Part shown: positions 1-9,500 of the stretch, piece by piece | How positions within the stretch are numbered: the stretch's first letter is position 1 | Layout: each line of letters begins with the position of its first letter | Assembly: GCA_022376515.1 (NCBI GenBank) | Contig: WTXI01000467.1 | Span: 1-23,163, forward strand | Length of the DNA stretch: 23,163 nt | From: Lactifluus volemus | Lineage: Eukaryota > Basidiomycota > Agaricomycetes > Russulales > Russulaceae | Direction: 5' to 3' | Notes under the pieces: model-generated | The model's input: only the letters and a program-made list of their open reading frames with translations | The model's database searches: none | What the model was told of the DNA's origin: nothing | Translations under genes and position numbers: made by a program

Positions 1-2628
1 GGTCGATGTGAATACCCCACTCTTCTCATCGGCCAGGAAGTCACGAAATGAGGTGTGGAGAGGGATGATCGGGAGGGTATCGTCGGATGAGGTCACGTTA
101 CTGAGAAGTGAGCCAAGGTGACGGAGCATCTCAACAACGCATTCCGAATCCTCGGGTCAGGGTCTCGGGGTCACCCTGGGGTGCATGTCGTCGCAGAGTA
201 GTCAAAGAGCGGATGGAAAGCGGAACAAGAGCAGCAAAAAGCTGCCCCATCACAACAAATAGGATCTGTGCTGCGGCAAGTACCCTTCCAGAACTTCTCC
301 ATATAGCTGGTCCAAAGGATCTTGCCCATCCCGACCTCGAGAGTGCCCCAATAGACGCTGTATCACCTGCTTCTTGCTAAACCCAAAGCTAGGAGGAGGA
401 TTGTTTATTAGCCCGGAGGCAACGGCTGCCCACTGAAACAATCCTTCTGCTGCCTTTGCGAGTTCAACACCATGTCGTTCGAACAAGACCAAAGGGAGTT
501 CGCCCCGGAGATATAACCCAATATCTTGCTCCGTTTTTGCAGCCAGTTTGTGATCATCCATATAGAGGGTGCGTACGGACAACGCATTACAGAACGCATG
601 TTCGACGCCGTTCTCCGGCCTCGAGGTGATGAGGATACGGAAATTGGATGGCAACTCGAACAGATGTTGAGCTAGAAACTTGTGCAACCCGACTTGACCG
701 ATTGCATCGCCACTCTCGTCCAACGCATCGATGACAATAAGGATTGGGTCGGTGAACTGAATGTTCTTGACTGGTTCGAGGAGAAGGGATTCGAAGAGTG
801 TGCGATAATGTGGAGTATTACGAAGAGACGGATCATTCTTCAGTACCCTCCCGAGGGCTAATTTGAACGGATGATAGCGATCGGAGAGATCGCGAGCGAG
901 TGTCGTGAACAGCTGGTAAGCTTCATCCTTGGATCCCTCTTTCCGCAAAAACGCGAAGTAAATGCACAGACACTTATTCTGGAATAGGCGTGCGACCTCA
1001 TGTGCGATTGAAGACTTTCCTGTGCCTGCTTGGCCGAGGAGCACGAGCCCACGTTGAGATTCAGGACTCTCGACCCACTTGACGATATGATCCAAAAAGT
1101 CTTCGCGTGTGCCCGGAAGACAGCGCTTCCCATCCCCAAATCGCCAGCCTCCTTTGTAAGGTAACTCTCTGATGTTTGCCTGCAATTCTTTGTGCCCCTC
1201 GTCAGGAAGATTGTCCGACAGTCGTATAACTATTGGGACTACGCACCAGCTTCTAGCACAGCAATCCCAGTGACGACGGCAGTACGCGCGAGGAAATTAT
1301 CTCGCAGTCGAGCGAGACTTGTGCGGTACTGATCAACTTTCGTATCAACTTGGCTCACGACATTCTTCAAAGTCCGCTTTCCTGAAAATCGAATGTCCAT
1401 GGATGGATGGCCAATAAGAGACGCCAAGACGACGTACCGACTTGCACATTCTCCGCATACGATATGATAAATCTGGCACATTCCGAGACGCACTCCAGCA
1501 TCTCATCCAGGATTCTTGCCTGAGTAGACGCTGGTTCCATGTTCTTCAAGGCATCTGCCTCCCTTGCAAATTCAAACCCATCCTGTATCGCCTCGAGTAG
1601 TGTTTGGACATTGTCATCACGCTGAAGCTGGAGTAGCAAAGTCTGGCGATTGATGACCCATTGAACGCTCCCTGTCCTCCAACAAGGCATGGAGACGCAC
1701 CTCGGGAATCTTTGAGAGCAGCTTCCATGCTAAATGTGCATGGGGGAGCAACTGAAGCGCGAAAGCTGGCTCAGCAACGCAAAGGATGCGGGAAATCGAT
1801 GTGAGACATACATCTGCGATTGGACCGATAGCGTCGAGTACTTGCTTGATAACACCAATCGCACCCTTCCATGCCATTATCGTATCCATACCTTTCATGA
1901 CTTCCTCGGCACGATCCACAGTACGTGAGATCTCCGTGTGGCCATCTTGCCCTTGTCCCACAGGGGTGTTACCCCCGGTGGGAAGGTCACCAGGACACGC
2001 ACCACCTTCTTCAGCACCACGATTGTCCAGTGCTATCGCCGTAGGACTTGGGGTAGTGGCTGCCGCATTTAGAGAGTTCGTCGACGCGGTGATAATCAAT
2101 ATGAGTGTAGCCGGCTCTCTTAGGTGTCTACCAGGTCCATCACCACTGCTGAATATAATCTCGAGTTCTACATGTAGGACGCTCAGCAAGCGCACGAGTA
2201 AGGATTCGAAGGAATAGACAGACCGCGTCGAGCTTCGCAGGTGATCTCCTGCCTTCCGATAAGGATGTCTGTCCGCACGGTCCTCTTCGCATAGAGAGAT
2301 ATTGTAATACTGGAGAGTGGTGGTAAAGCACTGCAGGAGAGTCAGTTGGACATGGGCATAAAAGTCCGACAGTAGCAGCTCTCACAATGCATCAACTTTT
2401 TCGTTCCACTCCACGTGCTGCGCCACGCTCTGCCTCGATCGTGTCTGCCATGTATTCTTCCCGTTGGCCACTGTAACATAAAAATGTCTCTCTTTACCCG
2501 GGAGGACTTTAAGACGAGGAAGATTGTGGGCCCTTAGGACTGACAAGAGGGAGAGATTTAGTACTGATCAGAGTAGAATTACTAAGATAGGTACCAGTGA
2601 CCTCGAGCTGGGGTATACTCGATTGCAT
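1..2628 (-). CDS. NACHT-WD40 STAND (NLR-like) protein, copy A, 5' part only
   Basis: This is the N-terminal part of a large signal-transducing NTPase; the WD40 part lies beyond base 1. The start is ATG at 2628-2626, the first Met after an in-frame stop. Exons I can support: 2628-2595, 2539-2386, 2330-2196, 2148-1812, 1751-1701, 1642-1438 and 1381-1247, joined by GT..AG introns of 55, 55, 47, 60, 58 and 56 nt with matching phases. They encode a C2-like domain (WNEK, SLYAKR), a Thr/Pro/Gly-rich linker and a helical domain (AWKLLSKIPE, DNFLARTAVVTG). The NACHT domain is open from about 1240 to 250: entry CLPGTRE, Walker A GQAGTGKSS (1035-1009), Walker B ILIVIDALDE (744-715), then RILITSRPE. Two frame breaks are visible, near 1245 (one base short against copy B) and near 280 after LEGY. 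The helical linker continues to base 1. Role inferred from family: ligand-triggered oligomerising immune-type or non-self receptor, cytosolic. Confidence 0.75.
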
Positions 2629-3290
2629 TTCGCTGGCCTGATCGCTGATCGCACTAATCAAAGGCAATTATCTGAGTAAATACTAGAATCGAAAACGAAG
2701 ATGGAGTGACTGATGTACCCGATTCCGGAGTTTGGAGGATCTGGGCTATGGTAATGGTTAACGGGAACATCAGCATCGAGTTTGAAAGGCGTTGGCATAC
2801 GTATTCGGTTGTGGAAGAGCCATCGTAGACTGAAGTGAGAAGTTGAGACAAGCACTTGCGCTGCTGTTGGCAGCCCCGACTCGGAGGGCGCTTCATCGAT
2901 GGGAACAAACAACCAACAACAGTTACGTTGACACGGAAGCGCACTGGCAACCCTCGCGCAAGTAGGCCAATTTGCTGGAGTTATGGCAGAGCAGATTCTT
3001 ACTCGAACGCTGGCATATGCAAGGGCCATTTGGCTGAAGACCTGGGTTTGGGGGATGCTTGCGAGGTCGAAGCCAAATCTAAACGTAATCGCTTATTCAC
3101 CTTCATATGAGCAAGCATGGTATGGTACACGGTGCGGGAGAAAGAAAAGAGATATCAGTTATGACAGTTAATTACATAGTCCCATATACAACGAAGATGC
3201 CCTCCACTGAACGACTGCCTATGGTCAGAATCAGATGAATCCTCGTACATCCAGTTCCCTTTATCCTTTAAAGTAGATAATTTCAATGCA
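2629..3290 (-). promoter_or_regulatory. Conserved upstream block of copy A
   Basis: About 660 bp directly upstream of the ATG of copy A is almost the same in units 1 and 2, and its first 200 bp is also seen in unit 3. Similarity drops sharply beyond about 3290. No clear TATA box was found. The conservation suggests the promoter moves, or is homogenised, together with the gene. Open frames here are not kept between copies without compensating indels, so I do not call a gene. Confidence 0.4.
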
Positions 3291-4429
3291 AGTGGCCCAT
3301 GCCTTAAAACTATGCTCTAGCGAAAGTTGATACGCTGACCCTTCGAGAGGTTGACGAATCCGAAGGGTGCGGCTAGGGCACCACTGGGGAATTTGACTTC
3401 GTCGCTTGTCGAGTGCGTGCCCCTGGTGAAGCCTGAGGAAGCTACATGTCTCGTGCTTGGCAGTGGTAACGGTAGAGTATAGCGATTGCCTGCAGCTGCT
3501 ACATTCCGGACAGTACAAGGGTATTTGGGCATTTCCAGGGCTAGACGCATCGGAGCCCACGGACTGCAGAAAGGACGAATCTTCGCGCAGGCGTCGTTGC
3601 CGCGCGAGTTGACCCCTTATAAGTTGCCTCTTTGCTCCCTCCCATTCTTGCGAATTCCACTTTCTTTGCTCAGAGTTAGTCAGCAGGAAGGCGGATATCT
3701 AGCGACGGAGATGGTTGAATAGGAAGCAAGGATGGTTGCGGAGACTGGGCGAGTCAGCGACTAACGAAATGAACAGCAAGCAACCGGTGAGTGAGACTAG
3801 AAAGGACGCGGCCCAGGTAAAGGACTCGGAGCGGACGTCGGAGTTTGGGTACCATAGCAAATCACGGAGCGCTGAGGCTCTTCCGACCGCCTGTTTCTAC
3901 CTCTGACCTTCCTTCACCGTCACCGCAGCAGCTAACAGCTGCCCACTCTCGGATCGACGTCAGCGGCGTGAGAAACTACAGAAGGGAAACGGTGATGGAG
4001 CATGTCTCCCGGACGGGTTGCTAGATGACTACTTAACCATCTCAATGGCGGGTGCCAGTGGAAGGCGAAGAGGGTTGGCTTTATTCGGAACCAACATGGA
4101 GATATAATAATGTACGCTATCTAACGATGTCATTTGTCTTCTAAATAAAAGCTGAGCTTGTATCCTACCTCGTTACATAGGCAATCGTTCTGCTTCCTCC
4201 GAGTCGTGTGGCATGTGATCGTTCCCGCCAGCTTCGACAGCGTGGTTTCGCTGCAGTGTCTTCATTTTCTTCTGTATTTCCTTTTGGTTTGAGACCCTTA
4301 CTAAATTGCTAAAATTGCATCAAGATTCACTTCCGAGCAAACTCACACTAAGCGCGCAGTAATCGGGATGCGTACGTCGCGTCAAGTGATTGAAGAACTC
4401 ACTAACTCACTTCAGTTGACCGCCTGAAA
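3291..4429. other. Diverged spacer, unit 1, no gene seen
   Basis: Matches 13420-14635 only loosely, with many substitutions and gaps. Short open frames on both strands differ between the units. No protein family was recognised. The right end may be older retroelement sequence, since a copia relic follows directly. Confidence 0.4.
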
Positions 4430-5480
4430 AACTGAAATAGCCACTTTCGACGGCTCTCACAGATTTCGGTTTTTGCCTCACACAAGCAACCCGGGTTTCC
4501 GCACGCAGATCAGAAGTTATATTGATGATGTCCTGATGCTCTCCACGCGCATTAACGTGACGCTCTCCCAGACCTGGGCACGACTCTGATTCATTGGCTT
4601 ATACGGTTCATGATCGAGATCGCTCAGAACGCGCTATCTCACCCTTTTAGGCAGCATACATCATCATCAAACGCTTCGGGCTCGCCGACTCCAAGTTGCA
4701 GAAAACTCCCATGCTGCCGAACGCAGTTTATCCGAAGGACGACATCCCCTCAGATCCATCCCACGTTACTGGAAAGAAGGATTCACGCTACCGCGAGGCC
4801 ACCAAGGCGATCGGGAGTCTCATGCACGCTGCGGTAGCCACACGACCAGACATAGATTTCACCGTATCCACCCTTATCGATAATCCGGGGGAGCACCCAT
4901 TGGAAGTCAAGCGGATCTTCTGATTCCTTTCTGGCAACAAAGACCTCGAACTCACCTTCTGCGGAGACGCCACGCCTTGTACGGTTGCACAGACGCCAAC
5001 GGTGTTACTCGTACGCAGCCGCACCGGCACGCCATGTCTGGGCACGTATTTTGTATTGATGGAAGGCGGTCCTCGGAGTTCACATGAGCAGGATCTTGTG
5101 CGCTCTCAACTGCAGAGTCAGGACGTGATGGTGACGCATGCTGAAACGGAGGTTGTCTGGCTCCACGCCTAGCAGGAGAGCTTGTATCCATAACTTCATA
5201 TCACAATTATATTACTCTACGACTACCAGGCGCACTGAAGCTCACCACAGACGATACATAGTGAGATCTAACCAAGCATATTGACCTATGCAACCATTTC
5301 ATCACCGAACTATCAGTGTGGGGGAGATCATGGTCTCATGTCGCCCAACAATGTGCTGACAAAGCCGGTACTAGTGCTTGGAGAGTCCGAGTCGCCGATA
5401 CGCCGACTTAGGTCTGCGCCATCGCGCAACTGCGTTTGCAAGGGAGTATTTTAATTCGATAGTACTAGTACGGTGGGAGA
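4430..5480 (+). mobile_element. Ty1/copia retrotransposon relic (reverse transcriptase and RNase H), unit 1
   Basis: Plus-strand remnant of the C-terminal half of a copia Pol. In order: the reverse transcriptase active-site motif YIDDV (4518-4532); KRFGLADSKLQKTPM followed by a KAIGSLMHAAVATRPDIDF stretch (about 4650-4860), the usual RT to RNase H connection; KRIF then SGNKDLELTF (about 4910-4960); a TDANG with AMSGHVFCIDG match in another frame (about 4985-5060); THAETEVVWL (about 5135-5165); KHID (about 5274); and TKP (5358-5366). Gag, protease and integrase are absent. Several frameshifts and stops make it non-functional. GGTGGGAGA followed by TGTTGG at 5481 looks like a polypurine tract and the start of a 3' LTR, but no 5' LTR partner was found. 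Confidence 0.8.
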
Positions 5481-5486
5481 TGTTGG

Positions 5487-6711
5487 AGGGCCGGAGGAGG
5501 AACGCTGATGAATTGGGGATGGGTAGTTGATCATTACAAGCACCCATGTGGGTCACGTTGCGCACGCCGCGCCCCAACTTGCGATGAACACTTGGACGAT
5601 GTCTTGGATTCTCCGGAGGGACCCTTTTCAACTGCAGGACAGTTTGTGCCTCAAGCACCCCGATCCGGAGTCCGTACCTATGGTCAGGTATGTCATTTGA
5701 AGATGCCCTTTGTGACCTACTAGTATGAAGGTCACATCATCGCACATCACAAATCAGATAAAAGCTGGGGCACATTGGGGCCGTACGCGAGCTCGACAAC
5801 GCGTTGGGGTGAAGTGTAGCAGTAAAGGCAAAGGCTCGGGTCGGGTTTTGGCACCTTGAGCTGTGAGTGTCACGTGAGCGTAGGAGCCGTCCTCGTCGAG
5901 CAACGGCTATATTATTACCATTTGACTCTCGCCCATCCAGGCACCTAAAGTCGCTTGGGAAAGAATGACGGTCTAGTGTCTGCCTTGAGGTTTTAAGATC
6001 CCGACGGTGAAGAGAAATATAAAAGATACAAATAAATGCTACTTGAAAAGCTTCGTACATCGTCATCGGCCCTTGGTCACCCGTACTGAAGAAGGTGCGT
6101 ACGCGACGTTCATGGTCGTGCGAAAACGACGTACGTTATGCCACGTCACTTACACGAACGCGGTCTCACTGCCAGAGGAGAAGTGAGTCAGATAAGCATG
6201 GTGGTACCCAGATTGGGTTGCTTCGCAACTTCCAACCACGATCAGAGAAGAACTGCAATTGGCCTCCAGTGCCTTCACCAATCAATACCGTGACCTCACA
6301 CACCACATTTCAACGCATATACCCGTGATCCACTTTCCACTTAGATCCCCATTAGCCATCTCCATCTCAAGACACCCGCGCGCCTCCGGTTCGTCAACTT
6401 ATCACGAGCCCAAGATTCACATGGCCCTCAACCATCCGCATATATTCCATCCGCATGGTTAGCAGAGTCTGCTTGCTGTCCAATAAAGCTTTCATTTCTG
6501 ACGAGTGGTCCCAACTGGGCAGTGGCTATACTCAGAGCAGGTTTTCATTCACTGGTACCTCAGTGAAGACGCGTTCTCAGAACCTGGGAGGATCTTGGCA
6601 GGGTTTTCAAGACTTTAGAGAGTGTAACCATTGGCTCTGTGAAGGTGTAGAGGGAGAGGAGCGCTAGGTGTGTGGTGCCACCACCACTCTCATTTCGTCT
6701 GTGGTCACCCT
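5487..6711. other. Spacer of unit 1 downstream of the copia relic, no gene seen
   Basis: May include remains of a copia 3' LTR at its left end. Similar to 15571-16720 with many gaps. Short frames on either strand are not conserved between units. Confidence 0.35.
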
Positions 6712-7175
6712 GCTGGAATGTTATAGCGGAGTGGGAAAGGCTGTTGGGTACGATGATGGAGAAGACGATGCGCAGAGCGAGCAGGGGCTCGAGGAAGGGA
6801 CGGCCGATGTCAAAGGCGCCCGAGGGTAACCCGACGCGGATAACGGGCGCTCCCCGTTGGGGGCGATCGCTCACGGCCGGTAATCATGATAATCCTTCAT
6901 TTTCGCTTCAAGATCCTTTTTTATTTAGTGTCTCAGTCTCATTTCGCAGGTGATGCAGTAGTCACCCCAGGCCGATCGAGCGGCCAATTTCGGGCAGTAG
7001 CATATGATATTTTTGTACAGTAGCCTAAGTACTTCTGTACCCATTGACAGTCGTAAGGGCATCAATTGATTGCCCATCCCCCAACTTCGTGTGATCTTAC
7101 TATCCCTCGTTACCTCTCGTTTTCGCCTCGCGTGCCCATTATAACCTCGGAGTTGCAAACGCGATTTTACACCCT
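6712..7175. other. 464-bp segment present in unit 1 only, bounded by CACCCT repeats
   Basis: In unit 1 the bases CACCCT occur at 6706-6711 and again at 7170-7175. In unit 2 the same flanks meet at a single CACCCT (near 16730), followed by the shared TACCTTCCG sequence. Either an insertion made a 6-bp target duplication in unit 1, or unit 2 lost the segment by recombination between the short repeats. The ends show no terminal inverted repeat. A gene relic with biased codon use lies at the left end. Confidence 0.7.
6718..6874 (-). pseudogene. Gene relic of unknown origin with C-ending codons
   Basis: On the minus strand, one frame reads VIRVGLPSGAFDIGRPFLEP and then a hydrophobic run (LLALRIVFSIIVP). 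Most of its codons end in C. Neighbouring open frames do not show this, and it is typical of well-expressed fungal genes. The match to coding statistics stops near 6718, close to the edge of the unit-specific segment, as expected of a captured fragment. The hydrophobic run suggests a membrane protein, but I do not recognise the family. Confidence 0.3.
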
Positions 7176-7215
7176 TACCTTCCGTTTCTCTAGCCACTCA
7201 TTTGATGTTATCGTC

Positions 7216-7284
7216 ATGTCATCCAAATACAAATTGCAGCTGTCATACCGACTCCTACACGATACACGATACACGCTCTCATAG
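7216..7284 (+). other. 22-codon open frame conserved in both units (unit 1 copy)
   Basis: Starts MSSKYKLQLSYR and ends at TAG. The counterpart at 16777-16845 has the same first twelve residues, the same length and an aligned stop. In unit 2 it lies just upstream of a spliced gene, so it could be that gene's first exon or leader. In unit 1 the downstream gene body is missing. Confidence 0.2.
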
Positions 7285-7619
7285 CTTGATTTCTGGACTG
7301 CTCTATTCATCCTCAGACAGACTCGGTGGCGCTAACTGAATTCGAAGGATTCACTAATCGGAGTTTGCATATATACATGTGACTCTATTTAGATGAACTG
7401 TGAACGTATACCATAGTCCAATTTGATCCATACACAAATTTGAGAGATCTACCTCTGTTCTGTCTTTGCCACCAACCCAGACTGTGTTAGCTTTATGAAG
7501 GTATGGTCGGTGAATGGGGGGAATCCATAAAAGGAGTTCTTCATCTTCCCCATACATCCATCCATCACTATTGACCGGGAACTTGTCCATAAAGTGATCT
7601 CTCTCAATATCTTCTGCAC

Positions 7620-9500
7620 TGAGCTTCCCTATATGAATTGTGTGATCTGTAAGGTCGAGGTGATAGGATGCCCATCCAAAGTGGACGCACCAGAGTTAGT
7701 CGATGGGTGAGTCCGGTAGACGAGCCCACAATATCATGTCCTGTTGTGGCATCCCACATGCGAATCGTGCTATCTCCCGAGCCCGAAATGATCCGCTGCC
7801 CGTCTGTGAGAATGCAACCGAGTTGACCCATTCAGTGTGTCCAATAAACGGCGCCGCTACGGCCACACCTGTAGCAGAATCCCACAGCGAATCGTGCGAT
7901 CGTTCGAGGCCGATGCAATGCGCCGCCCATCCGGTGAGAGTGCAACACAGTTAACGTTCGGCGTGTCAGGAGCGGGGCCTACTACTTCTTGTCCTGTCAC
8001 AGAATCCCACACACGAATCGTGTGATCTCCCGAGGCTGAGGCGATTCGCTGCCCGTCCGGTGAAAACGCGACAGATGATGAACTGAGTGTGACCATTAAA
8101 AGGGCCCGCTACGACCTCCCCTGTCGCAGCATCCCATACTCGAATCGTGCAGTCACTCGAGGCAGAGGCAATGCGCTTCCCGTCCGGCGAGAATGCAACA
8201 GAGGACCGCTCAGTGTGTCCAGTACACGGGCCCACTACAACCTCTCCGTCTGGCATCCCACACGCGAACCGTGCGATCTCCGAGGCCGACGCGATGCGTT
8301 GTCCGTCCGGCGAGAATGCAACAGAGTAGACATCATCGTATGTCCAGTAAACGGGCCCGCTATAACATTTCCTGTCGCAGTATCCCACACACGAATCGTG
8401 CGATCTCGCGAGGCCGAGGCGATCCGCTGCCCTTCAGGCGAGAACGCAACAAGAACCCAATCGTGTGACCAGTAAACGGACCTGCTATGACCTCTCCTGT
8501 TGTGGCATCCCACACACAAATTGTGCAATCTGCAGAGGCCGAGGCTATCCGTTGCCCATCTGGTGAGAGTGCAACAGAAAAGATCGATTGGGTATGTCCG
8601 GTAAACGAGGCCCCTGCCACTCCTTTTCTGGGATGCCACACGCAAACCGTGCGATCATCCGAGGCCGAGGCAATGCGCTGCCCGTCAGGTGAGACTGAAA
8701 TAGAAAATATGGAAGATGTGTGTCCAGTAAATGGGCCTGCTACGATCTGACCTGTTCGGAATCCCACACGCAAATCGTGCGATCGAGCGAGCTGAGGTGA
8801 TGCGTTTCCCGTCCGGCGAGAATGCAATAGAGTAGATGGCTCGGTGTGTCCAGTAAATGGGCCGGCTACCACCTTTCCTGTTGCGGCATCCCACACACGA
8901 ATCGTGCGATCGTCGAGGCCGAAGCGACGTGCTTCCCGTCTGGTGAGAATGCAACACACCTGACCCGTTCGGTGTGTCCAGTATACGGGCCCGCTACGAC
9001 CTCTCCGGTTGCAGCATCCCACATGCGAATCGTGCAATCTCAGAGGCAGAGGCGATACGTTTCCCGTCTGGTGAGAATGTAACAAAGAAGACCCGTCGTG
9101 TGTCCATAAACGGGCCTGCTATGACCTCTCCAGTTGCGGCATCCCAAACACGAATCGTGCGATCGTCCGAGGCTGAGGCGATGTATTGCCCGTTCGGTGA
9201 GAATGCAACGCATCTGACCCAATCCGTGTGTCCAGTGAATGGTCCCACTACGACCTCTCCTGTTGCAGCATCCCACACGCAAATCGTGCAGTCCTCCGAG
9301 GCCGATGCGATGCGTTTCCCGTCAGGCGAGAATGCGACAGAGAAGACATCTTTGGTGTGTCCAGTAAACGGTCCCGCTACAACTTCCCCCGTCGTAGCAT
9401 CCCACACCCGAATCGTGCGATCTCGCGAGGCTGATGCGATCCGCTGCCCATCTGGGGAGAATACAACAGACTCGACTGGTCCGTCATGTGCTTGAATCGT
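7620..9500 (-). repeat. WD40 repeat array of copy B (14 repeats, about 129 bp each)
   Basis: Fourteen copies of a 43-codon unit, recognisable by FSPDGx[15 protein letters not shown] and [13 protein letters not shown]. The repeated DRTIRVWD core falls near 9430, 9290, 9160, 9030, 8900, 8775, 8645, 8515, 8390, 8265, 8140, 8015, 7885 and 7760. A degenerate fifteenth unit follows at about 7700-7620. Nucleotide identity between repeats is very high. Several repeats are one or more bases short (for example near 9040, 8920, 8775, 8280 and 7880), which breaks the frame. Fourteen repeats would fold as two seven-bladed propellers, the presumed ligand-sensing end of the protein. Residues after GHT, after DG, after ASAS and around the TI pair vary from repeat to repeat, while the rest stays fixed. 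Confidence 0.85.

Noticed and set aside
2658..3029. Minus-strand open frame of about 120 codons, also at 12767-13150
   Set aside because: The two versions differ by compensating indels and by substitutions without codon bias, and no family is recognised. The block is better explained as the conserved upstream region of the NLR gene.
3261..3560. Overlapping minus-strand frames near 3300-3560
   Set aside because: The counterparts in unit 2 (13466-13729) are broken differently, and no family features are visible.
5737..6066. Minus-strand open frame of about 109 codons
   Set aside because: The matching stretch in unit 2 does not keep the frame, and composition and codon use look random.
7703..9495. 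Many plus-strand open frames across the WD40 array of copy B (and likewise 17801-19683 in copy C)
   Set aside because: They are the antisense of the WD40 repeats. The repeat has no stop on that strand, so long frames recur in every unit. The minus-strand frames match a known family.
7620..9500. Regularly spaced repeats resembling a CRISPR array
   Set aside because: The period is about 129 bp with no unique spacers, and the repeats translate as WD40 units.
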